Shown here in pieces: positions 1 through 9,077 of a stretch of DNA of 64,000 nucleotides. A program made the translations under genes and the position numbers. Positions within the stretch are counted from its first letter, which is position 1. The number at the start of each line of letters is the position of its first letter. The notes under the pieces are model-generated. The model did no database searches. It was given only the letters and a program-made list of their open reading frames with translations, and was not told the DNA's origin. This DNA comes from Acidobacteriota bacterium (GTDB taxonomy: Bacteria; Acidobacteriota; Terriglobia; Bryobacterales; Bryobacteraceae): assembly GCA_023436715.1 (NCBI GenBank), contig JAEZIJ010000204.1, forward strand, positions 6,981 through 70,980, read 5' to 3'.

Positions 1-104
1 CCAGAGTGCAATCGGTTTCATCGAAGGAATGTACCACAAAACGGGCGGGCATGTTCCGGCGGCCCGTTCGTTCCCGGCCGGGCCGCCGGCATGCAACAAT
101 CTAC

Positions 105-1271
105 CTATTTGCCGGTGAGCGCTGCCACTCCGGGCAGTTCGATGCCGGAGAGGTATTCGAGCGAAGCTCCGCCGCCGGTCGAGATATGGGAAATCTTTTC
201 GGCCACGCCGGCGGCCTTCACGGCCTTCTCCGAATCGCCGCCGCCCACGACCGAGAGCGCGCCCGAGGCCGCCACCGCTTTCGCGACGGCCACCGTGCCG
301 TTGTCGAACGGAGGCTTCTCGAAGACACCCATCGGCCCGTTCCAGATCACGCTCTTCGCGGTCGAGAGCGCCTCCGCGTACAAGGCGATGGTTTTCGGAC
401 CGATGTCCACGCCGATCATGCCGTCCGGAATCGTCTCCACAACGTCGTAGTACGCGCCTTCCTTGATCTCGGCCGCGACCACGTGATCCACCGGCAGCGT
501 AAGCTTCGAGGTCTTCGAGAGAAGATCCTTCGCCAGATCGATCTTGTCCTCCTCAACCAGAGACTTGCCCGTCGGCTTGCCTTGCGCCCGCATGAACGTG
601 TACGCCATGGCGCCCCCGATCAGGAGCCGGTCGACGAACTTCAGCAGGTTCTCGATCACCTCGATCTTGTCGGAGACCTTGGCCCCGCCGAGAATGCCGA
701 CGCACGGGTGGGGCGGATTCTCCGTCACGCGGCCGAGGTACTCGAGTTCCTTCTCCATGAGGAGGCCGGCGGCGGACTTGGGCAGATACTTCGTGATGCC
801 GACGGTGGAGGCGTGCGCGCGGTGCGCCGTTCCGAATGCGTCGTTCACGTAATAGTCGCAACCGGTCGAAAGCTGGCGGGCGAACTCGGGATCGTTCTTC
901 TCCTCTTCGGCGTGGAAGCGCAGATTCTCGAGCAGCACGACGGCGTTGTCGCTCTTCTTTAATTCATCCGCTTCCGGCCCGATGCAGTCCGGAGCCATGG
1001 CGACGTGCTGTTTGAGCAGTTCCTGGAGGCGCGCTGCGACGGGCCGCAGACTCATCTCGGGATTCCGCTTGCCCTTGGGCCGGCCCAGATGACTGGCCAG
1101 CACGAGTTTCGCACCCTGCTCCAGCGCGTACTTGATGGTGGGGAGCGAGGCGCGGATGCGCTTATCGCTGGTGATCTCCTGCCCGCCCGGGGCGAGGGGA
1201 ACGTTGAAATCGACTCTCATGAAGATCCGCTTGCCGCGCAGATCCAGATCACGTATGGACAGTTTTGGCAT
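105..1271 (-). CDS. pgk: Phosphoglycerate kinase
   Basis: This cytoplasmic glycolytic enzyme transfers phosphate between 1,3-bisphosphoglycerate and ADP. The N-terminal RVDFNVPL segment, the HLGRPKG loop, the central LGGAKVSDKIEV segment and the C-terminal GGGDSEKA nucleotide loop are all visible in order. Length (388 residues) is normal for bacteria. I chose the ATG at 1271 because GAGGTG stands 5 bases upstream; the upstream in-frame codon at 1289 would add six residues without a ribosome site. It is transcribed divergently from the GWxTD gene at 1501. Confidence 0.97.
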   Translation of the reverse strand: MPKLSIRDLDLRGKRIFMRVDFNVPLAPGGQEITSDKRIRASLPTIKYALEQGAKLVLASHLGRPKGKRNPEMSLRPVAARLQELLKQHVAMAPDCIGPEADELKKSDNAVVLLENLRFHAEEEKNDPEFARQLSTGCDYYVNDAFGTAHRAHASTVGITKYLPKSAAGLLMEKELEYLGRVTENPPHPCVGILGGAKVSDKIEVIENLLKFVDRLLIGGAMAYTFMRAQGKPTGKSLVEEDKIDLAKDLLSKTSKLTLPVDHVVAAEIKEGAYYDVVETIPDGMIGVDIGPKTIALYAEALSTAKSVIWNGPMGVFEKPPFDNGTVAVAKAVAASGALSVVGGGDSEKAVKAAGVAEKISHISTGGGASLEYLSGIELPGVAALTGK

Positions 1272-1434
1272 GTTCACCTCGTAACACAATAAACCTAAAT
1301 TGTAAGTGATTCAGCTCGGGCACCGCTGAGAAAGGCCGGGAGGCCTGTCTCACGTGAAACCTGAAACCGGTCCCTTCCCGCCCCCGTTAAACCATCCAGA
1401 GCACCTCGGGTTTCGGGAGCCGGGCTACACTGGG

Positions 1435-1463
1435 TTGACGGTCCCCACCCGTGAGACTAGAAT
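1435..1463 (+). promoter_or_regulatory. Sigma70-type promoter for the GWxTD gene
   Basis: TTGACG at 1435-1440 and TAGAAT at 1458-1463 are separated by 17 bases, which is a near-consensus vegetative promoter. Start of transcription would be near 1470, giving a leader of about 30 bases to the ATG at 1501. Confidence 0.6.
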
Positions 1464-1500
1464 TAGGGGGTACTACCGTGTCCCGAAAGCGGAGAGGTGT

Positions 1501-3189
1501 ATGAAGGCGAAGAACTTGTGTATCTGCCTGTGGGCGTTCGGTCTGGCAGCCGCGGTGCCAAGTGTGCAGGCTGCAGGGCAGAATGATACGAAAAAATCGG
1601 AAGTAGCCCAGGCGCAGCGCGAGACCGTCGCCAAGCCGATGAGCGAAAGGGAGCGCCGCAGACGGGAGCAGAAGCTCAGGAAGGAACTCGAGAGCCCGTT
1701 CAAGAAGTGGCTGGACGAGGACGTGGGCTACATCATCACGGATGAGGAGCGCGCCGCGTTCAAGCGCCTCTCCACCGACGAGGAGCGCGAGCAGTTCATC
1801 GAGCAGTTCTGGCTCCGGCGCGATCCCACCCCGGACTCTCTGGAAAACGAGTTCCGTGAAGAGCATTACCGCCGCATAGCGTACGCGAACGAGCGCTATG
1901 CGTCCGGCATCCCGGGCTGGAAGACAGACCGCGGCAGGATCTACATAACTTTCGGGCCGCCGGACGAGAACGAGTCCCATCCCTCGGGCGGCACCTACGA
2001 ACGGCCGATGGAAGAGGGCGGCGGCACGACCTCGACCTATCCCTTTGAGAAGTGGCGCTATCGCTGGATTGAGGGCATCGGCACCGACGTCAACATCGAG
2101 TTTGTCGACCCGACGATGACCGGCGAGTACCGCATGACCATGGATCCGTCCGAAAAAGACGCCCTGATGATGGTGCCCAACGCCGGCCTCACGCTGTATG
2201 AGCAGATGGGGCTGACGTCCAAGAACGACCGATTCAACCGCACGGACGGCACGCGCCTGGGCATCGGCGACATGGCAACCTCCTCGCGCATGAACCAGTT
2301 CGAGCGACTGGAACAGTACGCCAAGCTCCAGAAACCGCCGACGGTGAAGTTCAAGGACCTCGAGGCAGTCGTAAACACCCGGATCACGTACAACCTGCTG
2401 CCCGTAAGGGTGCGCACGGATTTTATCCGGATGACGGAGTCCACCGTGCTCACCAGCGTAACGGTGCAACTAGATAATAAGGACCTCCAGTTCCAGGATA
2501 AAGAAGGCGTCAGCAAGGCCATGGTGAATATGTACGCGCGAGTCACCTCCATGGCACGGCGCCCCGTGAACGTATGGGAAGAACCGGTGGTGATCGAGAC
2601 CCCGACTGAGATGCTGCAGCAGGCCACGGGCCGCGCCTCCATCTACAACCACTCGGTGTTCCTGGCTCCCGGCACGTACAGGTTGAACGTGGTGGTAAAA
2701 GACGTGGTCGGCGGCACGATGAACAACTACGAGGCTGCGCTGCATGTGCCGCGGTTCGAAGAGGAAAAGCTGGCATCCAGCAGCGTAATTCTGGCCGACC
2801 TGATCGAGAAGGTGCCTACCCGCAACATCGGCACCGGCCAGTTCGTGATTGGCGATTCCAAAGTCCGCCCGCGCGTGAGCGACGCGTTCAGGCGGGACGA
2901 GAAGATGGGCATCTACGTCCAGCTTTATAATTTCCAGCCGGACGAGAAGACGCAGAAACCGAACGGAACGATCGATTACGAGGTCGTCCGGAACGGCAAC
3001 AACCAGAAGGTTTTGGAGTTCAGCGAGGACGTAACCGGCCTGCCCGGCGCTTCAGCCCAGCAGGTAACCGTGGAGAAGCTGCTGCCCCTCAAAACTCTCG
3101 AACCGGGGCAGTATACTTTGAAGATGAAAGTGACGGACCGGCTGAGGAACCAGGTACTAACGCCGTCCACCACTTTTACTGTAAACTGA
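1501..3189 (+). CDS. GWxTD domain-containing secreted protein
   Basis: The 562-residue product begins with a Sec signal peptide (hydrophobic stretch at residues 5-24). Residues 139-156 carry the defining motif GWKTDRGRIYITFGPPDE. A charged Arg/Glu-rich segment precedes it, and the C-terminal half looks like beta-rich domains. GWxTD proteins are typical of Acidobacteriota; their biochemical role is unknown to me. The ATG at 1501 is preceded by GGAGAGGTGT, so an in-frame start at 1354 is unlikely because it would bury the signal peptide. Confidence 0.85.
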   Translation: MKAKNLCICLWAFGLAAAVPSVQAAGQNDTKKSEVAQAQRETVAKPMSERERRRREQKLRKELESPFKKWLDEDVGYIITDEERAAFKRLSTDEEREQFIEQFWLRRDPTPDSLENEFREEHYRRIAYANERYASGIPGWKTDRGRIYITFGPPDENESHPSGGTYERPMEEGGGTTSTYPFEKWRYRWIEGIGTDVNIEFVDPTMTGEYRMTMDPSEKDALMMVPNAGLTLYEQMGLTSKNDRFNRTDGTRLGIGDMATSSRMNQFERLEQYAKLQKPPTVKFKDLEAVVNTRITYNLLPVRVRTDFIRMTESTVLTSVTVQLDNKDLQFQDKEGVSKAMVNMYARVTSMARRPVNVWEEPVVIETPTEMLQQATGRASIYNHSVFLAPGTYRLNVVVKDVVGGTMNNYEAALHVPRFEEEKLASSSVILADLIEKVPTRNIGTGQFVIGDSKVRPRVSDAFRRDEKMGIYVQLYNFQPDEKTQKPNGTIDYEVVRNGNNQKVLEFSEDVTGLPGASAQQVTVEKLLPLKTLEPGQYTLKMKVTDRLRNQVLTPSTTFTVN

Positions 3190-3226
3190 GTTCAGGAGTT
3201 TTCCGGGCTTAGGCCCCCTTCTGCGC

Positions 3227-5020
3227 ATGAGCGCCAGGATGTCCATCAAGACGGTTGGCGTGCTTGCTGGCACACTGTACGGGATTTCTCTGTGTAACGG
3301 TGCCGCCGCTCCGGCGAAGGTATCTGGCAGCATAGCCGGGATGGTGAGCAACCCGTCGGGTATCCCCCAAATGGGGGCTACGGTATTTCTTTACAACCGC
3401 TTCGACCAGCTTCTGCAACGCTCCCTGACAACCGAGAAGGGCCTGTTTGGATTTGCGGCCCTCGCGCCGGGAGTCTATGCCATTCAGGTATCCCTGTCCA
3501 GCTACCTGCCCGCCCTGAAGCGCAACATCGTGGTGCAGCCGGGCATGCAGAGCCTGCTGAGCGTCAACCTGGCGACCGTGTTCAGTTCCATCCAACTGGT
3601 CGCTGTTTCACCGGGTGACACGTCGCTGATGAGCGATGAATGGAAGTGGGTGCTGAGAAGTTCGAGTTCCACGCGGCCCGTCCTGCGGCTTCTGCCGGAA
3701 CTCGGTCCGCCTCACGCGCCGCGCCGGGCTTCCACATCCGTGTTCTCCTCAACCAGGGGAATGGTGAAGGTCTCCGGTGGGGACCAGGGCTCGATACTGA
3801 GCAATGAACCAGACCTCGGCACCGCCTTCGCTCTGGCCACTTCTTTCCTTGGCGAAAACCAGCTTCGATTCAGCGGAAATTTCGGGTACTCTTCAGGCTC
3901 GGGGCTCCCCACGGCCGCCTTTCGCACCAGCTTCCGGCGGGAGTTGGCCGGAGGCGAAGCTCCGGAAGTGAAAGTGACCATGCGCCAGTTGTACATGCCC
4001 GCGCGGGCGGGGACTGCGGTGCTCGGCGGCATGTCGGATTCGGCTCCGGTGCTGCGCACGTTGTCGGCCAGTCTGGCGGACCAGACGCGGCTTACGGACG
4101 ATGTCCGGTTCGAATACGGGGCCACGTGGGATTCGGTGACCTTCCTCGACCGCTTGAACTACGTGAGCCCTTACGGGCGGCTGACGTATGATCGTGGCGA
4201 CGGCGAGGTCTTGCAGATCAGCTACGCATCGGGGGCGCCGCCTCTGGATCTGCTCGCGCAGGAGCCTGGTAGCCGGATGGAGCTTCAGCAGGACCTCACG
4301 GGCCTTGCGGCATTCCCGAGAGTGAGTCTCCGCGGCGGTCGCGTGCAGGTTCAGCGCAACCAGAGTTGGGAAGTCGGCTACCGGCGCGGTTTTGAGTCTC
4401 TGACGTTCAGCGCCGCGCTGTTCAGCGAATCGGTCTCGAATGCCGCGGTCATGTCGACCGGATCACTCGGGTTCCAGGCTTCGCCGGATCTTCTGCCGGA
4501 TGTATTCTCCGAAAGCTGGATCGTCAACGCCGGTCACTATCGCAGTTTGGGCTATGTGGTGTCCGTGACGCAGAGACTTGCCGAGCACATTGACGCTTCG
4601 GTTGCGTTTGGCAGCGGCGGGGCGTTGGCCCCGGTCGGCGAACTCGAAGCCGGTAGTCCCGAGGAGTTGCGCGCAGCGATCCGCGAGAGGCGCCGCCATA
4701 CGCTGACGATGCGGGTATCCGGACATCTCCCCCGCACCGGCACGCAGTTCGCAACGAGCTATCAGTGGGCGGACATGGCCTCTCTGACGCCGCAGCATGT
4801 GTACCTGACCCAGTCGATCGCACAGTCGGGTCTTGGCCTGAACGTGCAAGTGCATCAGCCTCTCCCCTATTTCGGCGGGCTCCCCGGACGGCTCGAAGCG
4901 ACTGCCGACCTTCGGAACATACTCGAGCAGGGGTACGTGCCGCTCTACGCCGGCGTGCGCACCTCATACCTCATGCATACGCCCCGCAGCCTCCGGGGCG
5001 GCCTCAGCTTTATTTTCTGA
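3227..5020 (+). CDS. Outer-membrane barrel protein with carboxypeptidase-regulatory-like N-terminus
   Basis: The 597-residue protein has a signal-peptide-like start, then a regulatory/plug beta-sandwich (about residues 30-110, with the GSIAGMVSNPSGIPQMGATV strand pattern). The rest has alternating beta-strand composition and ends in Phe, as outer-membrane barrels do. It resembles the N-terminal and barrel parts of Acidobacteriota TonB-dependent-transporter-like proteins, but it is short and I see no TonB box. It lies 37 bases after the GWxTD gene, so the two are probably cotranscribed. No clear ribosome site separates ATG 3227 from ATG 3239. Confidence 0.65.
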   Translation: MSARMSIKTVGVLAGTLYGISLCNGAAAPAKVSGSIAGMVSNPSGIPQMGATVFLYNRFDQLLQRSLTTEKGLFGFAALAPGVYAIQVSLSSYLPALKRNIVVQPGMQSLLSVNLATVFSSIQLVAVSPGDTSLMSDEWKWVLRSSSSTRPVLRLLPELGPPHAPRRASTSVFSSTRGMVKVSGGDQGSILSNEPDLGTAFALATSFLGENQLRFSGNFGYSSGSGLPTAAFRTSFRRELAGGEAPEVKVTMRQLYMPARAGTAVLGGMSDSAPVLRTLSASLADQTRLTDDVRFEYGATWDSVTFLDRLNYVSPYGRLTYDRGDGEVLQISYASGAPPLDLLAQEPGSRMELQQDLTGLAAFPRVSLRGGRVQVQRNQSWEVGYRRGFESLTFSAALFSESVSNAAVMSTGSLGFQASPDLLPDVFSESWIVNAGHYRSLGYVVSVTQRLAEHIDASVAFGSGGALAPVGELEAGSPEELRAAIRERRRHTLTMRVSGHLPRTGTQFATSYQWADMASLTPQHVYLTQSIAQSGLGLNVQVHQPLPYFGGLPGRLEATADLRNILEQGYVPLYAGVRTSYLMHTPRSLRGGLSFIF

Positions 5021-5046
5021 GCCGGGCGCGCCGGACAAAGCCCGGC
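5021..5046 (+). terminator. Stem-loop after the barrel gene, possible terminator
   Basis: GCCGGGC (5021-5027) pairs with GCCCGGC (5040-5046) immediately after the stop codon. There is no T tract directly behind it, so intrinsic termination is uncertain; a T-rich run only appears near 5097-5111. Confidence 0.35.
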
Positions 5047-5179
5047 GGCAGCCCAGAAGGACTGACCCCACCTTGCGGGCAGGATCACGCCGAATCTTTC
5101 TTTTTTTCTTCTGCGATTTGATACACTTCGAGCCCGGATGCCGGGGCAAGCCGGGCTGCGTGCATTAAGGTGGGTTCGT

Positions 5180-5274
5180 GAATCGGTCCGGTCCTCTCAG
5201 TTCTTTCCCGCCAGCAGACCCTAACGGCCTACCCAATTCCCTTCATAGGAGTACCGATAACGCCGGACCGATTC
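5180..5274. repeat. Perfect 12-bp inverted repeat in the intergenic region
   Basis: GAATCGGTCCGG (5180-5191) and CCGGACCGATTC (5263-5274) are perfect inverted copies 71 bases apart. They lie directly behind the stop codon of the minus-strand gene ending at 5278. A second long-range pair, CCCACCTT (5067-5074) and AAGGTGGG (5167-5174), lies upstream. The 5047-5277 interval holds no gene I can support. The pairs suggest a folded RNA of unknown type or a 3-prime structure of the minus-strand message. Confidence 0.4.
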
Positions 5275-5277
5275 GCT

Positions 5278-5409
5278 TTACTTGCGGGCGCCCCGCTGCG
5301 GGCTTTTCACGCGGGACTGGCGCAGCTTCATGCGCCGCCGCTTCGGCTTGCTGATGATGAAAGTGCCGCTGCCCACATAAGTGGCCGTATAGAGTTTTTC
5401 GTCCGCCAA
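5278..5409 (-). CDS. Small highly basic protein (43 residues)
   Basis: A TTG start at 5409 is preceded by AAGGAG with ideal spacing. It opens a 43-codon frame whose product contains KPKRRRMKLRQSR and ends in RGARK. Almost a third of its residues are Lys or Arg, in the style of small ribosome- or nucleic-acid-binding proteins. I do not recognise the family. The gene is divergent from the MFS gene. The good ribosome site and compositional bias support it despite the rare start codon. Confidence 0.55.
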   Translation of the reverse strand: MADEKLYTATYVGSGTFIISKPKRRRMKLRQSRVKSPQRGARK

Positions 5410-5480
5410 AGAATTCTCCTTCAAATCGTAATTTGCCGATAGCTTTACTCGATTTTACCGCATGTGCATTATCCTGTAGA

Positions 5481-6812
5481 TTGAACTCTCGCAAGTCCCT
5501 CCCCGAACCCGGCGACACGCTGCGCGCCTCGGCGGTTTCCTCGGAGCTGACAGCGGAACCCGAAGCCCTTCCATCAATACCCGAACCCGAAATCGATCGC
5601 CCCGGCTGGTCCCAGGTTTTTCGCGCGCTGCGCCACCGTAACTTCAAGCTGTTCGTGGCCGGACAAACCATCTCGCTGACGGGAACGTTCATGCAGACGG
5701 TGGCACAAAGTTGGCTGGTCTACCGCCTGACGCATTCGGAATTGCTGCTGGGCACCGCATGGTTCTGCACGCAGATTCCCGTCTTTATCCTTGGCCCCCT
5801 CGGCGGACTGGCGGCGGACCGGCACTCGCGGCATCGAATCGTCATCGCGACGCAAGTGTTTTCGATGATCCAGGCGCTTCTGCTGGCCATCCTGACCCTC
5901 ACGGGAACCGTGCAAGTGTGGCATATCCTCGCGCTGGCGGTCATGCTGGGCGTCGTCAATGCGTTCGACATGCCGGGACGCCAGTCGCTTCTGATCCAGA
6001 TGACCGGCAAGGACGACCTCCTTAGCGCCATCTCCCTGAACTCCACAATCTTTAACGCCGCGCGCGTTGTGGGCCCGGCCGCAGCCGGCCTGGCCGTTGC
6101 AGCGGTCGGCGAGGGCCTCTGCTTCCTTTTGAACGCGATCAGCTTCCTGGCGGTGATCGCTTCCCTGCTCGCGATGCGGCTGCCAAAGTTTGTCCCACAG
6201 AAGCGGGAATCGGCGTGGACGCATTTGGTTGGCGGTTTCCGCTACGCATACGGCCAGCCCATGATCCGCGCGCTGCTGATGATGGTGGCGGCCGCGACTA
6301 TCTCGGGCATGCCCGCGCTTGTTCTGCTGCCGTTTTTTGCGGACGGCATCTTTCATCGCGGCTCGCAGGGGCTCGGATTTCTGAGCGGCGCAATGGGGAT
6401 CGGAGCGGTGATCGGCACGCTGGTTCTGGCGCGCCGGGCGCGAACGTCGGGCCTGATCAAGGTCGTTTTCCTGGGCGCTATGACTTTTGGCGCGAGCTAC
6501 CTCGTCTTGGCGGGCTCTCCCTCGTTCTACCTTGCGCTGGCCATTATGCCGGTGATCGGCTTCAGCGTCATGCGGCACAACGCGTCGGCAAACACGCTCA
6601 TACAGGTACTCATCCCGGATGAGTATCGCGGCCGTATCATGGCGCTATACTCGATGACCGTGGTGGGAATCGGGCCGTTCGGCAGCCTCGCCGCGGGGGC
6701 ACTGGCGGGCCGCTACGGAGCGCGGGTAACTGTGATGTGCGGGGGCGTCCTCTGCCTCATCGCCGCGACCCTTTTCCGCTTGAACGTACGTAAACTGCCG
6801 GAGTTGAAATAG
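5481..6812 (+). CDS. MFS transporter, EntS/MFS_3-like exporter
   Basis: This is a polytopic inner-membrane protein of about 443 residues. The segment FRALRHRNFKLFVAGQTISL at the first helix and the LGPLGGLAADRHSRHRI loop between helices 2 and 3 match the MFS A-motif region of the enterobactin-exporter-like group. Cytoplasmic N-terminal residues before the first helix are Glu/Pro-rich. No start has a strong ribosome site: TTG at 5481 gives the shortest plausible N-terminus, and TTG at 5433 is the alternative. Substrate cannot be told from sequence. The metallopeptidase-like gene follows after 4 bases. Confidence 0.85.
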   Translation: MNSRKSLPEPGDTLRASAVSSELTAEPEALPSIPEPEIDRPGWSQVFRALRHRNFKLFVAGQTISLTGTFMQTVAQSWLVYRLTHSELLLGTAWFCTQIPVFILGPLGGLAADRHSRHRIVIATQVFSMIQALLLAILTLTGTVQVWHILALAVMLGVVNAFDMPGRQSLLIQMTGKDDLLSAISLNSTIFNAARVVGPAAAGLAVAAVGEGLCFLLNAISFLAVIASLLAMRLPKFVPQKRESAWTHLVGGFRYAYGQPMIRALLMMVAAATISGMPALVLLPFFADGIFHRGSQGLGFLSGAMGIGAVIGTLVLARRARTSGLIKVVFLGAMTFGASYLVLAGSPSFYLALAIMPVIGFSVMRHNASANTLIQVLIPDEYRGRIMALYSMTVVGIGPFGSLAAGALAGRYGARVTVMCGGVLCLIAATLFRLNVRKLPELK

Positions 6813-6816
6813 GCCG

Positions 6817-8070
6817 ATGAAAAGAATCGTCGCACTCATCGCCGCGATTTACATCGCAATCGGGGCGGCCTGGTATCGCGCGCGGGCGGAATCGCCATTC
6901 GCCGAAATCGACGAGATCATGGCCGAACTGAGCAAGATCACCGGTCTGGCCCAGTTGAAGAAGGTGGAGTACGCGCGCATCGATAAGGACGGCGTCAGGC
7001 AGTTTCTCGAAGAACGGGTGAAAGAAGCGGTGAAGCCGGAAGAGATCCGCGCCGAGGAACTCGTACTCAAGAAGTTCGGATTCGTTCCCGCGGATTTCGA
7101 TCTGAAGAAGACCATGATCGAACTGCTCTCCGAGCAGGCGGCCGCGTTTTACGACTACCGGAAGAAGAAGCTGTTTCTGATCGATTCCTCTTCGGATGCC
7201 GTGCAGCATTCCGCTCTCGTTCATGAACTGGCCCACGCTCTCGCCGACCAGCACTTCCATCTGGATAAATACGTGGACCGCGCAGCCAAGGAGGACGACA
7301 GTTCGTTTGCGCGCCTGGCTGTCATGGAAGGCCAGGCCACGTGGCTGATGTCGGAGTATCTCACCGAGCGGACCGGGCAATCGCTCAAGGATTCGCCGGT
7401 GCTCGTGAAACTGATGAGCAGCGCGACCGAGGTTTCGAGCGGCCAGTATCCGGTGTTCGACCGCGCGCCGCTGTACCTGCGCGAGACGCTGCTGTTTCCG
7501 TACGCCCAGGGGCTGCTGTTCCAGCATGCCGTCATCGAGAAGATGGACAAGGCCGGGTTTACGGAAGTATTCCGGCGCCCGCCGGTCAGTACGCAGCAGA
7601 TCCTGCATCCCGAAAAATACTTCGCCGGCGTCAAGCCCGTCCGTCCCCCGCTGCCCAAGGTTGAGAACGGGCGCCAGTGGCGGACGTTTACGGATGGCGA
7701 TCTCGGCGAACTCGACCATGCCATTCTGCTGAAGCAGTACGCAGGCCAGAAGGAGTCCGCCGAGCTGTCGCCGGCCTGGAGAGGCGGGTATTACCGGCTG
7801 CTCGAGAACAAGCAGGACGGGCGGATGGCGCTCGTATACGCTTCCGAGTGGGCCGATGAAGCTTCCGCCCGCAACTTCTTCGATCTCTACAGGAAAGTAT
7901 TGAAGGGCAAGTGGAAGACGTTCGCGGTCGAGAGCGAATCCGTGGACGCGATTGCCGGTCGTGGCGATGACGGGTACTTCCTCGTGACGCTCGATGGGAA
8001 TCGAGTTTCGAGTCTCGAAGGCATGACCGCGCCGGTGCGCGCACAGACCGCGGTGAAAGCGATACACTGA
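6817..8070 (+). CDS. Secreted HExxH zinc-metallopeptidase-like protein
   Basis: The 417-residue product starts with a signal peptide or membrane anchor (residues 4-24). HELAHALADQHF at residues 136-147 supplies the zinc-binding HExxH. A downstream Glu in VMEGQATWL (residue 171) fits the third ligand of a gluzincin-like site. The C-terminal third resembles a beta-rich domain. The gene starts four bases after the MFS stop and is followed closely by the thioredoxin-like gene, so the three look like one operon exporting to or acting in the envelope. Substrate unknown. Confidence 0.7.
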   Translation: MKRIVALIAAIYIAIGAAWYRARAESPFAEIDEIMAELSKITGLAQLKKVEYARIDKDGVRQFLEERVKEAVKPEEIRAEELVLKKFGFVPADFDLKKTMIELLSEQAAAFYDYRKKKLFLIDSSSDAVQHSALVHELAHALADQHFHLDKYVDRAAKEDDSSFARLAVMEGQATWLMSEYLTERTGQSLKDSPVLVKLMSSATEVSSGQYPVFDRAPLYLRETLLFPYAQGLLFQHAVIEKMDKAGFTEVFRRPPVSTQQILHPEKYFAGVKPVRPPLPKVENGRQWRTFTDGDLGELDHAILLKQYAGQKESAELSPAWRGGYYRLLENKQDGRMALVYASEWADEASARNFFDLYRKVLKGKWKTFAVESESVDAIAGRGDDGYFLVTLDGNRVSSLEGMTAPVRAQTAVKAIH

Positions 8071-8092
8071 AAATTCAAGGAGGAAAGGGAGC

Positions 8093-8677
8093 TTGACCCG
8101 TCGTCTCTTCGCCCTTGCAGTGGGAATCGGACTGAGTTTTCCGGCGCTTTTTGCCGCCGAGGTCCCCCGCCCCGCTCCGGAACTCGTTATCCGGCAGGTA
8201 AACAAACCGCAGCTTCTGCTCAGCCAGTTTCGCGGCAAAGTGGTTGCGGTTGAATTCCTGCAGACGACCTGCCCGCATTGCCAGAACGCCTCGGCGCTGC
8301 TGAACAAGATGGGGGAGGAGTACGGGCCGCGCGGCTTTCAGCCCATCGGGATTGCGTTCAACGACATGGCGACAATGCTGGTGCCGGATTACGTCAACCA
8401 GCTCGGACTCAAGTTCCCGGTTGGCGTGGGTACCCGCGAAGAGGTCATCAGCTACCTCCAGCACCCGGTGGTCGAGATGATGTACGTGCCGCAGTTGATC
8501 TTCATTGACCGGAAAGGCATCATCCGGGCGCAGTACGCCGGCCAGAGCGATTTTTTCAAGGACGAAGAGAAGAACATGCGCAAGCAAATCGAAGCGCTGC
8601 TGAACGAGCCGGCCGGCGGCGCCAAGGCGGCTCCGTCCAAGACGAAGGCCAAGCCGGCTTCGAAGACTTCGAAATAG
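8093..8677 (+). CDS. Thioredoxin-like (TlpA/AhpC-type) envelope protein
   Basis: After a signal peptide (residues 1-22), the protein has the thioredoxin-fold pattern with active site TTCPHCQN (Cys60, Cys63). It also has the cis-Pro context YVPQLIFIDRKG near residue 140. Such proteins reduce or relay disulfides in the periplasm. The Lys/Ala-rich tail is low complexity. The TTG start at 8093 is chosen because a full AAGGAGGAAAGG ribosome site stands just upstream. Confidence 0.8.
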   Translation: MTRRLFALAVGIGLSFPALFAAEVPRPAPELVIRQVNKPQLLLSQFRGKVVAVEFLQTTCPHCQNASALLNKMGEEYGPRGFQPIGIAFNDMATMLVPDYVNQLGLKFPVGVGTREEVISYLQHPVVEMMYVPQLIFIDRKGIIRAQYAGQSDFFKDEEKNMRKQIEALLNEPAGGAKAAPSKTKAKPASKTSK

Positions 8678-8719
8678 ACTTTCCCGTCCGCAGGCTTTAG
8701 AATGGTTTAAGTTCGTTGT

Positions 8720-8796
8720 GCGCCCGTAGCTCAGCTGGATAGAGCGCTTGCCTCCGGAGCAAGAGGTCGGCCGTTCGAATCGGCCCGGGCGTACCA
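8720..8796 (+). tRNA. tRNA-Arg (anticodon CCG)
   Basis: The 77 bases fold as a cloverleaf. The acceptor GCGCCCG pairs with CGGGCGT, the D stem is GCTC/GAGC, and the anticodon stem CTTGC/GCAAG encloses loop CTCCGGA, so the anticodon is CCG. The T arm is GGCCG-TTCGAAT-CGGCC. The 3-prime CCA is encoded. Phage genes begin right after it, making its 3-prime end the likely integration site, although no second att copy is visible in the window. Confidence 0.96.
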
Positions 8797-8822
8797 CCCT
8801 TCCTAAAGAATCCAACGACTTA

Positions 8823-8844
8823 CAGGAGGAGTCCGAGCCTCCTG
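8823..8844 (+). other. Stem-loop between tRNA and first prophage genes
   Basis: CAGGAGG (8823-8829) pairs with CCTCCTG (8838-8844) around an 8-base loop. No T tract follows. It may be part of the attachment region or a weak terminator. The rest of 8797-8897 shows nothing I can name. Confidence 0.3.
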
Positions 8845-8897
8845 GCCCACCCAGAACCCTTGCCGAGCCCGCCTTTTCTGACGATTCTGACAAGCAA

Positions 8898-9077
8898 TTG
8901 ACCAGTAGCGCGCCCGTGGCGCAAGAGGTCGATCCTCTCTGCGACTACGCCCGCCCCCGCTTCAACGCCCGCCGGCACAAGCATGTTCTTCCCCAGGAAG
9001 GAGTGAACGTTTGCATGGCCTGTGGGCGGGCATGGGAACGCGGGAGCGTCGGCTTCGTGGAGGCACCCGATGCCTAA
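8898..9077 (+). CDS. Small Cys/His protein, first prophage gene (start uncertain)
   Basis: The frame ends in a zinc-finger-like C-terminus (CDYARPRFNARRHKH followed by NVCMACGRAWERG). The frame is open back into the tRNA, so its true start is unclear; TTG at 8898 gives 59 residues but has no good ribosome site. Its stop overlaps the next gene's ATG, as in the following genes. Function unknown. Confidence 0.4.
   Translation: MTSSAPVAQEVDPLCDYARPRFNARRHKHVLPQEGVNVCMACGRAWERGSVGFVEAPDA

Noticed and set aside
5097..5111. T-rich run as terminator of the barrel gene
   Set aside because: No stable stem directly precedes it, so it was not called as an intrinsic terminator.
6757..8307. Long minus-strand open frame opposite the metallopeptidase-like gene
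   Set aside because: It is His/Arg/Gly-rich and antisense to a gene with a signal peptide and HExxH motif; high GC creates such mirror frames.
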